Shown: positions 35,594 to 44,201, numbered from the stretch's first letter. The stretch is 64,000 bases of DNA from Pseudomonadaceae bacterium (GCA_024236095.1 JACKLD010000014.1:1-64000); one strand, 5' to 3'. Notes: a model not told the origin generated them from the sequence alone. Made by a program: numbers and translations.

Positions 35594-36043
35594 ATGAAAG
35601 CCCTTGCCCTCACCCTCCTCGCCGCCGCCACGCTGGCCGCTTGCGATCCCAACATGATCCGCCCCGACGTCAACCGCGTCGACCCCAAAACCGGCGAGGT
35701 CACCACCTACACTTCCACCAAGGAAATCGAGACCGGCATCCTCAAGGCCTTCCCCGATATCCCCGTACCCGCCGGCCACAGCATCGACCTTGAACGCTCT
35801 ACCATCTTCACCAGCAACAACCAGAGTCTCGGCAAAATCGTGGCTGAAGGCCGCGCCGACGTCATCAGCCTCTACCGCTTTTACGAGACCGCCATGCCGC
35901 AAAACGGCTGGACACTGGTCAACGCCTTCCAAAGCAGCACCAGCAGCATGTACTACGCCAAGCCGGGCCGCTTTGTCGCCATCATCATGGAAAACACCGG
36001 CCGCCTCGGCAGCCGCGTGACCCTCAACATCGGTCCGGAGTAA
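35594..36043 (+). CDS. Lipoprotein of unknown function
   Basis: A 149-residue protein with a clear lipoprotein signal, MKALALTLLAAATLAAC, cysteine at 17. The mature part contains ISLYRFYETAMPQNGWTLVN, a pattern seen in several small envelope lipoproteins of alphaproteobacteria in which a Tyr-Phe-Tyr helix precedes MPxxGW. I start at the ATG at 35594 rather than the upstream in-frame ATG because only this start leaves a signal peptide. It is 59 bp downstream of hslO. Confidence 0.75.
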   Translation: MKALALTLLAAATLAACDPNMIRPDVNRVDPKTGEVTTYTSTKEIETGILKAFPDIPVPAGHSIDLERSTIFTSNNQSLGKIVAEGRADVISLYRFYETAMPQNGWTLVNAFQSSTSSMYYAKPGRFVAIIMENTGRLGSRVTLNIGPE

Positions 36044-36074
36044 CCCACCCCACCAACCAACAGGAGCATCCCCC

Positions 36075-36305
36075 ATGGCCCAGATATTTGATTTCAAACT
36101 TTACCAAAGCCTTAACTCTGCCCTCTCCTCCACCGCTGCCTTCGGCGGCCAAGGCCAGCCGACCAAACCCACGCCGCTTAAAACCAATGCCGAGATTGTC
36201 TTCTTCCCCGGCGTCCGCTACGACCCCTCCCCCAAAGCCCCAACCACCGACACCGCACCCACAGCCCTCCCCAAGCCCAAGCACGACTACCTTGATTTGG
36301 TCTAG
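36075..36305 (+). CDS. Small hypothetical protein
   Basis: A 76-residue protein with a good ribosome site (CAGGAG, 8 bases before ATG). It starts MAQIFDFKLYQSLNSAL and becomes Pro/Thr-rich toward the C-terminus, ending HDYLDLV. No membrane segment and no family recognised. It follows the lipoprotein gene by 31 bp and may be co-transcribed. Confidence 0.6.
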   Translation: MAQIFDFKLYQSLNSALSSTAAFGGQGQPTKPTPLKTNAEIVFFPGVRYDPSPKAPTTDTAPTALPKPKHDYLDLV

Positions 36306-36338
36306 ACACTCCGCCGGCTTTCACGCTACAAGCCGTAC

Positions 36339-36545
36339 ATGAGCCTCAACCCGCAAGATATCGATGCCCGCATCGCCCGCCGCCGCAAACAGCTGGCCGA
36401 AGATGAAACCCTCTCCCCCCAAGGCCGTGCCCACCAACTTGGCCGCTTCATTGCAAAATTGGAGTCCGAACACACAGCAACTTCACAACAAACCCCCACC
36501 AACCAGATTCCACCCCCTCAAGAAGACGACGGTTTCAGCCGTTAA
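36339..36545 (+). CDS. Small hypothetical protein, helical
   Basis: A 68-residue protein, basic helix then polar tail (DARIARRRKQLAEDETLSPQ, then a Gln/Pro-rich end). No Shine-Dalgarno sequence is obvious. It lies 33 bp after the preceding small gene. Composition supports coding but there is no family assignment. Confidence 0.45.
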   Translation: MSLNPQDIDARIARRRKQLAEDETLSPQGRAHQLGRFIAKLESEHTATSQQTPTNQIPPPQEDDGFSR

Positions 36546-36557
36546 AGCTGTTTTCAG

Positions 36558-36738
36558 ATTATTTACACAGGTAAAGGGGGTCAAAGGGGGGGCGCAGCCC
36601 CCTGGCGCCGAGCCTGCCCCGTGCCCCGACACGGGGGCAGGCCAGCCCCGCCAAGCCGAAGCAACAGCGGCTGACGGACAGCTGGAGCCCAATGCCCATC
36701 GGGCTTGTTCCTGTGCAATAAACAAGTCAAACAACTTC
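36558..36738. repeat. Dispersed intergenic repeat, family B, copy 2
   Basis: A 181-bp block starting attatttacacaggtaaagg and ending tgcaataaacaagtcaaaca, which reaches the folA stop codon. It shares block order and most bases with 17621-17778, with an insertion around cccgtgccccgacacggggg. Both copies abut the 3' end of a minus-strand gene. Confidence 0.75.
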
Positions 36739-37222
36739 AACGGGTCAACTCATACCGCACATAATCATACGGCGGCGGCCCGACATTCACCTCCCGTGCC
36801 ACTTCACGCCACCCGCTACCCTTGTACTCCGGAAACACCACGTCTCCCTCCGCACACGCATGCACCTCGGTCAACTCCAGCCGTGTCGCCACCGGCATGA
36901 ACAGACTGTAAATCTCGCCCCCGCCCATCACCATCACCTCCGACGCATCACCCGCTGCGCGCAATGCAGCGGTTACGTCCCGCGCCACCACGGCCCCCTC
37001 GGCTTCCCATGTTTTGTCGCGGGTCAATACAATGTTCAGACGCCCCGGCAACGGCTTGACCCGCAAGCTATCCCACGTCTTGCGGCCCATAACCACCGGC
37101 TTGCCCATGGTCAGTTCCTTAAAGCGCGGCAAATCTCCGGGTAGATGGAACACCAACCCGCCATCACGCCCAATCACACCGTTTTGCGCCACCGCCGCAA
37201 TCAGCGTGATGTCACGGCTCAT
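36737..37222 (-). CDS. folA: Dihydrofolate reductase
   Basis: Reduces dihydrofolate to tetrahydrofolate with NADPH. It has 161 residues, normal length. Conserved blocks are [20 protein letters not shown], the substrate-binding [32 protein letters not shown] and [13 protein letters not shown]. Its start overlaps the thyA stop by 4 bp (ATGA), giving the thyA-folA operon that regenerates the folate oxidised by thymidylate synthase. A family-B repeat begins at its stop codon. Confidence 0.97.
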   Translation of the reverse strand: MSRDITLIAAVAQNGVIGRDGGLVFHLPGDLPRFKELTMGKPVVMGRKTWDSLRVKPLPGRLNIVLTRDKTWEAEGAVVARDVTAALRAAGDASEVMVMGGGEIYSLFMPVATRLELTEVHACAEGDVVFPEYKGSGWREVAREVNVGPPPYDYVRYELTR

Positions 37223-38028
37223 ACCGCCACCGGCGCCTTGATAAGGGGGTGGGGGTCATAGCCCTCCAACGAGATATCCTCATATTTGAAATCCAACAGG
37301 TTTTTCACGTCGGGGTTCAGCTTCAACTGCGGGTAGGGCCGCCCCTCGCGGGAAAGCTGCAAGTCCACCTGTTCCAAGTGGTTGCTGTAAATGTGCGCAT
37401 CACCAAAGGTGTGGACGAACTCACCCACCTTCAGCCCGCATACCTGCGCCAACATATGGGTAAACAGCGCATAACTGGCGATGTTGAACGGCACGCCCAA
37501 AAACAAATCGGCGCTGCGCTGGTACAACTGGCATGAAAGCTCGCCATCATGCACGTAAAACTGGAACAGGCAGTGACACGGCGCCAACGCCATCTTCGGA
37601 AGGTCAGCCACATTCCAGGCCGAGACCACCAACCGGCGGCTGTCGGGGTTGTTCATGATCTCATCCTGCAACCACGCAATCTGGTCGTACTCCTTGCCGT
37701 CCGGCCCCTGCCAACGCCGCCACTGCTTGCCGTACACCGGCCCCAAGTCGCCTTTTTCATCGGCCCACTCATCCCAAATACCCACTTGGTTTTCCTTCAA
37801 ATAGGCAATGTTGGTGTAGCCTTTGATAAACCAGATAAGCTCATGGATGATGCTGCGGGTATGGAGCTTTTTGGTGGTAATGAGGGGGAAGCTGTCGCGC
37901 AAATCAAACCGTATTTGGCGACCAAAAACGCTATAAGTACCCGTTCCCGTCCGGTCGCCCTTGAACTTGCCGTTTTTCCGCACGTCCCGCAGCAGGTTTT
38001 CATAGGCATAATCATACGTCTTGGCCAT
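37219..38028 (-). CDS. thyA: Thymidylate synthase
   Basis: Methylates dUMP to dTMP with methylenetetrahydrofolate. It has 269 residues. Catalytic Cys lies in [11 protein letters not shown]; other signatures are [48 protein letters not shown] and [13 protein letters not shown]. All are intact. It is upstream of folA in the same transcript. Confidence 0.98.
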   Translation of the reverse strand: MAKTYDYAYENLLRDVRKNGKFKGDRTGTGTYSVFGRQIRFDLRDSFPLITTKKLHTRSIIHELIWFIKGYTNIAYLKENQVGIWDEWADEKGDLGPVYGKQWRRWQGPDGKEYDQIAWLQDEIMNNPDSRRLVVSAWNVADLPKMALAPCHCLFQFYVHDGELSCQLYQRSADLFLGVPFNIASYALFTHMLAQVCGLKVGEFVHTFGDAHIYSNHLEQVDLQLSREGRPYPQLKLNPDVKNLLDFKYEDISLEGYDPHPLIKAPVAV

Positions 38029-38110
38029 TTTTCCACCCCCTCATCTTGTCGCTTTCCATCATACTCACGCCCACCGCGCTGGGCCACCCACTTGCCGCCT
38101 CACGCGTCAC

Positions 38111-38668
38111 CTAGCGCGCCCCAACCCCCTCACGCGCCCAACTCCGTGCAACCTGCGGTTCATCCATCCGCAAACACAGCTTGCCACTTTGGGGATTGAT
38201 TGTGTAGCGACACGGAAGAAACCGGTAAAGACCTTCCCGACCCCGTCTTCCCAAACACTGCATCCCGCCAACATACGCCTCTTCCCCACGGCACACCGCC
38301 TGCAAACTGGCATCCAGCAAATTGGCCAGTTGGCGCCTATTGGCCAACTGCCCCAAACGGTTGCGCCCTTCCAAAATCTTGCGCGGCACCCGGTTAAAGT
38401 GGGCAGTGTTCACATAGCCGACCCACATGGCTCGTTCAGAACACTCCCACTGCACCAGATGATTCTCTTTGGCAATCGCATAACACCGCTTGTCAGACGT
38501 ACTCAGCCTCACCACCACCAACTGGTCATCATGGGCGCACAACACAAGGCATGGCCGTGGTTTGCCGTCGTCGCATATCTCTTTGCCATCGGGCATCGCA
38601 TAGACCCAATTCACCACGTCCCCCGCTTTTAGGGGGGGGGTAGCATTCGCGGCGGCACGCACAGACAT
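38111..38668 (-). CDS. PemK/MazF-like domain protein with a C9 tract
   Basis: A 185-residue protein. Residues 15-60 (LKAGDVVNWVYAMPDG... KPRPCLVLCAHDDQLVVVRLSTS) match the PemK/MazF SH3-like pattern (GDxVxW, RPxLVL, vxLST). A classical MazF is about 110 residues; the rest (IAKENHLVQWECSE..., a Cys-containing C-terminus) is extra. No antitoxin gene lies directly upstream. Codons 9-12 are encoded by nine consecutive C (G9 at 38632-38640 on the plus strand), so slippage would switch the frame. The ATG at 38668 lacks a good ribosome site; a GTG at the domain start is an alternative. A housekeeping PemK-fold protein is as likely as a toxin. Confidence 0.5.
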   Translation of the reverse strand: MSVRAAANATPPLKAGDVVNWVYAMPDGKEICDDGKPRPCLVLCAHDDQLVVVRLSTSDKRCYAIAKENHLVQWECSERAMWVGYVNTAHFNRVPRKILEGRNRLGQLANRRQLANLLDASLQAVCRGEEAYVGGMQCLGRRGREGLYRFLPCRYTINPQSGKLCLRMDEPQVARSWAREGVGAR

Positions 38669-38710
38669 ATGTAAATTATGGATAAAAATTCCATCAATAC
38701 AAGTATCTGC

Positions 38711-39229
38711 CTATTTTTTAGACACACTTGCCAGAATGCCCGCCACCACCATCACCATCGCGGGGATATTCCACATCGCCAACGTCAGCCCCAGCAAACG
38801 GAATTGCTCCTTGTCGCACGGCACCACCTTGGTGCGCGCCATCGCCGCCAGCAGGTCGCCGGCATCGCCCGCCAACGCCTGTCCCCAGCCGGTACAACTG
38901 GGCGGAAACGCCCACCAACCCACCTGCGCGCCACTCTGCCAGATGGCCACATAAAGCCCCGCCAATGCGGCGCCGCCAATGCCCAACGCCCACACCTTGT
39001 ACCAGCGCGGAGCCACCACCCCCACTGCCGCAATCGCCGCAATCGCCCAATGCACATAGCGCTGCCACCAGCACATTTTGCAGGGAATCACACCAAACCC
39101 GTGTTCCAGCACAAACGCCGCCACAATCAACCCCAACGCAAACAGCAGCACCGCCGCCAACCAGCGCCGTGGCGCGGCCAAAACCCACTCCACCAAGGCC
39201 AGCAGCCTAGCCACGAAGCTCGGCCCCAT
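38711..39229 (-). CDS. dsbB: Disulfide bond formation protein B (DsbB)
   Basis: Inner-membrane quinone-dependent oxidase of DsbA. It has 172 residues and four membrane helices. The first redox pair is in VIPCKMCWWQRY (CxxC), with WQRY as the quinone-site signature. The second pair is C in FPPSCTGWG and C in VVPCDKEQF. I start at the ATG at 39229 (MGPSFVARLLAL) because AAGGA precedes it by 5-6 bases. This start lies 23 bp inside the end of pheT, suggesting coupling. dsbA is not in the window. Confidence 0.92.
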   Translation of the reverse strand: MGPSFVARLLALVEWVLAAPRRWLAAVLLFALGLIVAAFVLEHGFGVIPCKMCWWQRYVHWAIAAIAAVGVVAPRWYKVWALGIGGAALAGLYVAIWQSGAQVGWWAFPPSCTGWGQALAGDAGDLLAAMARTKVVPCDKEQFRLLGLTLAMWNIPAMVMVVAGILASVSKK

Positions 39230-41597
39230 ACGCATCCTTGGCCAAGGCCAACGCCTTATCCACCACACCGTTAATCTCCGCTTCGGTCAACGTGCGGTCA
39301 TCGGCGCGGAGGGTCAATCCAAGGGCAAGACTCTTCTTGCCCACGCCCACATGTTCGCCTTCATACAGGTCAAACACGTCCACCGCCCGCACCAGCGTGC
39401 GATCGGCACCCTTCAATGTCGCCTGCACGTCGGCGGCCTTCACCTCTTTGGGAAGCACCAACGCCACATCGCGCTTCACGGCAGGGAACGCCTCCGGCTG
39501 CCATCCCCTCGCCTTGGCCTGCACCTTCAGCAACGGCTGCAATTCAATCTCCACCGCCGCACAGGCCTGCTTGATGCCGAAGTGCTTCAGCACCTTGGGG
39601 TGCAACTCGCCAAAGCGCGCCAGCACCATCGGGCCCACCCGCAGCGTGCCGCTCTTGCCCGGGTGATACATCGCGCCGGCACCGGCCTCCACCACCAAAC
39701 TCTCCACCGGAGCCCCCAACGTCTCCAGCAACGCCAATGCCGCCGCCTTGGCGGTAAACACATCGGGCTTCACCGCCGTACCGCGCCACAGGCGCGCACC
39801 GTCGGCCAACAGCAAGCCTGCCGCCGCCAAGCGCTCGCCTTTGGCATCAAACACCTTGCCCGCTTCGCCCAACTTGGCCACCACGTCTTTGTGGGCGGCA
39901 TTGCCCGCCGCCGCCCGCAACAAGCCGGGCAACAGGCTGGGGCGCATGGTGGTCATGCTGTCTTGCGCCAGCGGGTTGTCCAGCTCCAGCAGCGCCCCCG
40001 CATCATCCACCGCCAGCACCGCATCGGCATGGCCGATAAAGCTGTACGTCATCGCTTCCACAAAACCGTTGGCCGCCAAAGCTTTGCGCGCCACACGGTC
40101 AAGCTCCACGGGGCGCCCGTCAATCTCCAGCTGCGCAGGCATCAGACGCGGCAGGGTGGCAGGCACCTCCTCATACCCCACAACCCGCAACACCTCCTCC
40201 ACCAGGTCTTCCGGATTGGCCATGTAGGTGCGGAAAGCAGGCGGCACCACCTGCCATGGCACGGTATCGGCCTTCACCCCAAACCCCAACGCGGTCAAAA
40301 TCTCCCGCTGACGTGTTTCTTCCACCGCCAGCCCGCCAAACGCGCCACACAAGGCGGGGTCGTAGGCAATCGCCTGCGGCGCGGCCACCCCCGCACCGGC
40401 AGTCACCATGGCAGATACCTCGCCTCCCCCCCATGCCTGCACCAAGGCCGCACACAGGCGCAACGCCTCTTGCGTGCTGGCAGGGTCAATCCCCCGCTCA
40501 AAGCGGTAACGCGCATCGGTGGTCATGATATGCGCCTGCCCGGTGCGGGCGATCTGCGCACGGTCAAACACGGCAGCTTCCAGCACCACCTCGGCGGTAT
40601 CGTCCTGCACCGCACTGCCCGCCCCGCCGGAAATACCACACAGGTCGATAATCTTCCCCGCGCCGTCTTCAATCACAATATCCCCGTCGCGCAACGTCAG
40701 CTTGTCTCCCAACAGGCTCTCAAACCCCTCACCCGCCTTGGCGCCACGCACCTTGAACACCCCGTCCAACCCGCGCACGTCATACGCATGTAACGGCTGC
40801 CCCACCGCCAGCATCACGTAGTTGGTCACGTCCACCAGAATGTTTTTGGGCCGCATCCCGCAAGCCTCCAGCCGCGCCTGCACCCAACTTGGGCTGGCCT
40901 TGTTGGCCACGCCGCGCACGCGCATCAGGTTGAACTGCGGACACGCCGCCGTCGCCACCGTCACCTCCACATCCACTGCACCTTTGGCCACAATCTCCGG
41001 CGCTTGCCATGGTTTCAGCGTACCCAGCCCCAAGGCTGCCATGTCACGCGCCAAGCCGTAATGGCTCAGGCAATCGCCCCGGTTAGGGGTCACCGCCACA
41101 TCCAGCACCGTGTCGTTGCGCCCCAGCACCTCAGCCAGCGGCGTGCCCACGGCGGCCTCGGTGTCCATTTCCCAAATATGGCGGTCGGGGTCGTCGCTCT
41201 CCAACCCCAGCTCGTCCCGACCGGCAATCATGCCCTTGCTCACCTGTCCACGAATTTCACTCTCTCCAATCGTGGTTTTGCCGCCATGCACAACCGCCCC
41301 CGGCAACGCCACCGCAACGGTCAGCCCCGCCCGCGCATTGGGCGCGCCACACACAATCTGCCGCACGCCGCCATGGTCCGCACCCACATCCACTTGGCAC
41401 ACCCCCAGCTTGTCGGCATTGGGGTGCTGCACCCGCTCCAGCACCTTGCCCACGACGATATTGGCCAAGGCCGCTCCGGCATCTTCCACCGCATCCACCT
41501 CATGACCCAGCTGCACCAGCCCGGCCACCAAGTCATCCACACCAAGCCCATCCCTCAGGTCGATGTAATCGCGCAGCCAATTCAGCGAAATTTTCAT
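39207..41597 (-). CDS. pheT: Phenylalanine-tRNA ligase beta subunit
   Basis: Beta subunit of the (alpha-beta)2 synthetase, for tRNA recognition and editing. It has 796 residues. An N-terminal tRNA-binding OB domain (HPNADKLGVCQVDVG, KGMIAG) is followed by B3/B4 editing, B5 (REILTALGFGV), the pseudo-catalytic domain (NPEDLVEEVLRVVGYEEVP, RPSLLPGLL, FGELHPKV) and the C-terminal FDX-ACB domain (RDVALVLPKEV, LALGLTLRADDRTL). All are in order. Unlike most bacteria, it is not adjacent to pheS: two small genes and two terminators intervene. dsbB overlaps its 3' end. Confidence 0.97.
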   Translation of the reverse strand: MKISLNWLRDYIDLRDGLGVDDLVAGLVQLGHEVDAVEDAGAALANIVVGKVLERVQHPNADKLGVCQVDVGADHGGVRQIVCGAPNARAGLTVAVALPGAVVHGGKTTIGESEIRGQVSKGMIAGRDELGLESDDPDRHIWEMDTEAAVGTPLAEVLGRNDTVLDVAVTPNRGDCLSHYGLARDMAALGLGTLKPWQAPEIVAKGAVDVEVTVATAACPQFNLMRVRGVANKASPSWVQARLEACGMRPKNILVDVTNYVMLAVGQPLHAYDVRGLDGVFKVRGAKAGEGFESLLGDKLTLRDGDIVIEDGAGKIIDLCGISGGAGSAVQDDTAEVVLEAAVFDRAQIARTGQAHIMTTDARYRFERGIDPASTQEALRLCAALVQAWGGGEVSAMVTAGAGVAAPQAIAYDPALCGAFGGLAVEETRQREILTALGFGVKADTVPWQVVPPAFRTYMANPEDLVEEVLRVVGYEEVPATLPRLMPAQLEIDGRPVELDRVARKALAANGFVEAMTYSFIGHADAVLAVDDAGALLELDNPLAQDSMTTMRPSLLPGLLRAAAGNAAHKDVVAKLGEAGKVFDAKGERLAAAGLLLADGARLWRGTAVKPDVFTAKAAALALLETLGAPVESLVVEAGAGAMYHPGKSGTLRVGPMVLARFGELHPKVLKHFGIKQACAAVEIELQPLLKVQAKARGWQPEAFPAVKRDVALVLPKEVKAADVQATLKGADRTLVRAVDVFDLYEGEHVGVGKKSLALGLTLRADDRTLTEAEINGVVDKALALAKDAYGAELRG

Positions 41598-41641
41598 GCC
41601 AAAAATCCTTGTTCTCCCGCCGTTTTACCCCACCCCACCAT

Positions 41642-41668
41642 AAAAGAAAAGGCCCCTACAGGGCCTTA
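41642..41668 (-). terminator. Rho-independent terminator upstream of pheT
   Basis: Minus strand: AAGGCCC/GGGCCTT stem with TGTAG loop, followed by TTCTTTTA. It sits between the 76-residue gene and pheT, about 45 bp before the pheT start, so pheT should have its own promoter or depend on read-through. Confidence 0.8.
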
Positions 41669-41681
41669 TCTTCGCACAGCG

Positions 41682-41912
41682 CTAATAGGCTCTCAACTCC
41701 GGAACGGCTTCTAGCAGTGTATCAATCTCTTTCTCAACTTCTTCATAACATTGTAGGTCACCACGCTTTGCCGCCTCGTTCCGAGCAGATTGCAAATTTC
41801 CCAACAAACCGTTCAAGGGGTGTACTTGCGCCGTCCCCGCAACAAAATGCCGTGATGCAGCAAGCTGAAGTTGATCTCCATGTTCTCCCAACGATACCGG
41901 ACACTTGGCCAT
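41682..41912 (-). CDS. Small hypothetical protein between pheS and pheT
   Basis: A 76-residue soluble protein. The ATG at 41912 has AAAGGAAG 8 bases upstream, better than the longer frame that begins nine codons earlier. The C-terminal part is helical and acidic (GDLQCYEEVEKEIDTLLEAV). No family recognised. GC is lower than its neighbours. It is bracketed by intrinsic terminators on both sides, so it is a separate transcription unit. Confidence 0.6.
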   Translation of the reverse strand: MAKCPVSLGEHGDQLQLAASRHFVAGTAQVHPLNGLLGNLQSARNEAAKRGDLQCYEEVEKEIDTLLEAVPELRAY

Positions 41913-41966
41913 AAACAACTTCCTTTTCCTGTTACTCAAACCTATGCAGAGTCACCACTTCCGTCA

Positions 41967-41996
41967 ACAAAAAAGGCCCCAACCGGAGCCTTTTTC
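41967..41996 (-). terminator. Rho-independent terminator after the 53-residue lipoprotein gene
   Basis: Minus strand: AAAAAGGCTCC/GGGGCCTTTTTT hairpin with GGTT loop and six T. Its A-run on the other side makes it potentially bidirectional. Confidence 0.8.
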
Positions 41997-42007
41997 ACCA
42001 AGCAAGC

Positions 42008-42169
42008 CTACTTGTTCACCGGGTCGGTAATGCCGGTTCCACAATCCACACCTTGGTTCCAGCAGCTGCTGTGGGCGGGTTCTACCGGGTCGGGCTGCAC
42101 GCATTGGTGGGTTTGAGCGCAGGCGGCAAGGCCAAGGCCGATAACGGCAGACAGAACGAGAGCTTTCAT
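42008..42169 (-). CDS. 53-residue lipoprotein between pheS and pheT
   Basis: Short gene with a complete lipoprotein signal: MKALVLSAVIGLGLAACAQT, lipobox LAAC, lipidated Cys at 17. The mature part has three more Cys (HQCVQ, SSCWNQ, VDCGTG) and ends DPVNK. AAAAGGA lies 9 bases upstream of the ATG, a good ribosome site, and a strong terminator follows. Function unknown. Lipobox, ribosome site and terminator together make it a confident gene despite its size. Confidence 0.7.
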   Translation of the reverse strand: MKALVLSAVIGLGLAACAQTHQCVQPDPVEPAHSSCWNQGVDCGTGITDPVNK

Positions 42170-42228
42170 TCTCTAATTTCCTTTTATTCTGGTTCCCCCC
42201 GGAAAAACCCCGCCACCATGGCCGGGCT

Positions 42229-43305
42229 TCAGGCCGCCGCCACCGCCATCTTGCCGAAATTACGCAAGAACGACGCATGGCTTTCATAAAACAGCCTCAG
42301 GTCGCCGATACCATACTTCAACATGGCCAGCCTTTCAACACCTGCGCCGAAGGCAAAGCCTTGGTAGTCACCAATATCCAAGCCGCCCACGGCCAGCACG
42401 TTGCGATGCACCATGCCGCACCCCAATATTTCCAGCCAGCCGGACTGTTTGCACACCCGACAGCCACTGCCCTTGCAGAAGATGCACTCCATGTCCAACT
42501 CGGCGGAAGGCTCGGTAAACGGGAAATAATGCGGCCGCATCCGCGTCTTCACATCCTTGCCGAAGAACGAGCGGTAAAACTCGGCCAACACCCCGCGCAT
42601 GTCACCCATGGTGACACCCTTGTCCACCAACAGCCCCTCCACTTGGTGGAATTGCGGCGTGTGCGTCAAATCGTAGTCGCGGCGGTAGACACGGCCGATG
42701 CCCATCACCCGCAGGGGTGGGTTGTGTTTCTCCAACGTGTGGATTTGCACGTTACTGGTCTGCGTCCGCAACACCTTGCGCACGCCATCCGCATCCGGCT
42801 TCAGGTAAAAGGTATCCTGGTCTTGTCGTGCCGGATGTTCCGGCGGCAGGTTGAGTTTGGTGAAGTTGTAGTCGTCGGTTTCCAGCTCTGGCCCCACGCC
42901 ATGCACAAACCCCATGCTTTTCATCACGCGGGCGATGTCTTCCATGGCGGCGGTGAGGGGGTGAATGCGTCCGACGCCCTGCCCAGCCCCCAACGCCGCA
43001 AACCCGGCAAAGTCGGCGGGCAACGTCACATCCACCGCCTCAGCCGCCAATTGCGCATCCATTTCGGCGGTTTCCAGCATGTCTTTTTTGGCGTTGAATG
43101 CCTCCTGCACCGCCGCACGCACCGCGTTCACCTCGGCCCCACGCACCTTGCGGGCTTCGGGGTCTAATCCGCCAAGTTCCTTCAACATGCCGGTAATCTG
43201 GCCTTTTCCGCCCAAATACTGCACCCGCACCGCATCCAGCGCCGCCAAATCCGCCGCCGCCGCAATCTGCGAAAGCGCCTGCCCCTGTAAATCCTGCATA
43301 TCCAT
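42229..43305 (-). CDS. pheS: Phenylalanine-tRNA ligase alpha subunit
   Basis: Catalytic subunit of the class II phenylalanyl-tRNA synthetase. It has 358 residues from ATG 43305 (MDMQDLQGQAL). An N-terminal coiled coil precedes the catalytic core: motif 1 region HPLTAAMEDIARVMKSMGF, motif 2 RVYRRDYDLTHTPQFHQVEG and motif 3 GFAFGAGVERLAMLKYGI. The zinc-like CIFCKGSGCRVCKQSG insertion is seen in many bacterial PheS. It follows rplT after an intrinsic terminator. Confidence 0.97.
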   Translation of the reverse strand: MDMQDLQGQALSQIAAAADLAALDAVRVQYLGGKGQITGMLKELGGLDPEARKVRGAEVNAVRAAVQEAFNAKKDMLETAEMDAQLAAEAVDVTLPADFAGFAALGAGQGVGRIHPLTAAMEDIARVMKSMGFVHGVGPELETDDYNFTKLNLPPEHPARQDQDTFYLKPDADGVRKVLRTQTSNVQIHTLEKHNPPLRVMGIGRVYRRDYDLTHTPQFHQVEGLLVDKGVTMGDMRGVLAEFYRSFFGKDVKTRMRPHYFPFTEPSAELDMECIFCKGSGCRVCKQSGWLEILGCGMVHRNVLAVGGLDIGDYQGFAFGAGVERLAMLKYGIGDLRLFYESHASFLRNFGKMAVAAA

Positions 43306-43333
43306 GGTTCTTGTCTTACCCCACTGTTGCACA

Positions 43334-43362
43334 AAAGAAAAGGCGCCAACGGCGCCCTTTCT
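43334..43362 (-). terminator. Terminator/attenuator between rplT and pheS
   Basis: Minus strand: GGCGCC-GTT-GGCGCC stem extended by AAAGG/CCTTTT, then TCTTTT. In E. coli pheST is controlled by attenuation; here the hairpin lies about 30 bp before pheS, but no Phe-rich leader peptide is visible, so simple termination of rpmI-rplT is likeliest. Confidence 0.75.
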
Positions 43363-43373
43363 TCATAAACAAG

Positions 43374-43730
43374 CTACTTCAACGCAGCCTTGGCTTGGTC
43401 GAAAATGGCTTTGAAGGCCACACTGTCGTGCATGGCAAGGTGAGCCAACACTTTGCGGTCAACCTGGATATTGGCCTTCTTGCAACCGTTCATGAAGCGG
43501 CTGTAGCTCAGCCCCAACTGGCGGGCACCGGCGTTGATACGCTGAATCCACAACGCGCGGAAATCACGCTTCTTGTTGCGGCGGTCGCGGTATTGGTATT
43601 GCAGCGCCTTGTCCACACGCAGGGTGGCAATGCGGAAGCAGTTTTTACGACGGTTGAAAAAGCCTTTGGCGCGGGCCAAAACCTTCTTGTGACGACGGCG
43701 GTTACCGGCACCATAAACACTACGGGTCAT
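43374..43730 (-). CDS. rplT: 50S ribosomal protein L20
   Basis: L20 binds 23S rRNA early in 50S assembly and represses the rpmI-rplT operon in many bacteria. It has 118 residues. Typical segments are [44 protein letters not shown] and [20 protein letters not shown]. It lies 14 bp after rpmI. infC, usually upstream, is not here. Confidence 0.98.
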   Translation of the reverse strand: MTRSVYGAGNRRRHKKVLARAKGFFNRRKNCFRIATLRVDKALQYQYRDRRNKKRDFRALWIQRINAGARQLGLSYSRFMNGCKKANIQVDRKVLAHLAMHDSVAFKAIFDQAKAALK

Positions 43731-43744
43731 CTCTCAATCCTCCC

Positions 43745-44026
43745 TTACTTGGCCGCTTGCTGCTTGGCCTCGGTGGCGCGGCGCAGGCTGTTCTTGATGG
43801 CACGGCTGCGCTTCTTCTTGGCGCCAAGGCTGGGCACCAGCGCGTTGGCCTGCTCGAAGTTGGCATCGTTCACATAGGTGGTGCCTTGGTTGTTGCGGGC
43901 CTTTTGGCCGCGCTTGCTCAGGAAGTGGCCGTGGTGGCCCTTGCTGCGGATGATCTTGCCCGTGGCGGTGGCCTTGCGGAAACGCTTGGCGGCAGCCTTG
44001 CGGGTTTTCATTTTGAAACCTGCCAT
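43745..44026 (-). CDS. rpmI: 50S ribosomal protein L35, with long C-terminal extension
   Basis: L35 family protein of 93 residues against the usual 65-67. The N-terminal core is recognisable (FKMKTRKAAAKRFRKATATG, then GHFLSKRGQKARNNQGTTYV). The tail of about 30 residues, rich in Lys, Arg and Ala (SLGAKKKRSRAIKNSLRRAT), is extra. I use the ATG at 44026 (MAGFKMKTRK) because upstream codons are not L35-like. It forms an operon with rplT. infC is missing upstream; the neighbour there is a broken gene on the other strand. Confidence 0.9.
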   Translation of the reverse strand: MAGFKMKTRKAAAKRFRKATATGKIIRSKGHHGHFLSKRGQKARNNQGTTYVNDANFEQANALVPSLGAKKKRSRAIKNSLRRATEAKQQAAK

Positions 44027-44201
44027 AAGTATGCTCCCTGCACCCGGCGCAAAACGCCATAAGTGCCTGTATCTGTTAGACTCAGCTGTTAAGGTGCTGC
44101 CATGCAGACTTTCCAAACCCTAACCGCAGTGCCGTCTCTTTAACCATTTACCTCCCGCCCGTCAAGCCCCCTTGAAGGACGCCACCCCACCACCTATATT
44201 C

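Noticed and set aside
38111..38668. Complete type II toxin-antitoxin module
   Set aside because: A PemK-like pattern is visible but no small antitoxin gene lies next to it on either side, and the protein is longer than MazF.
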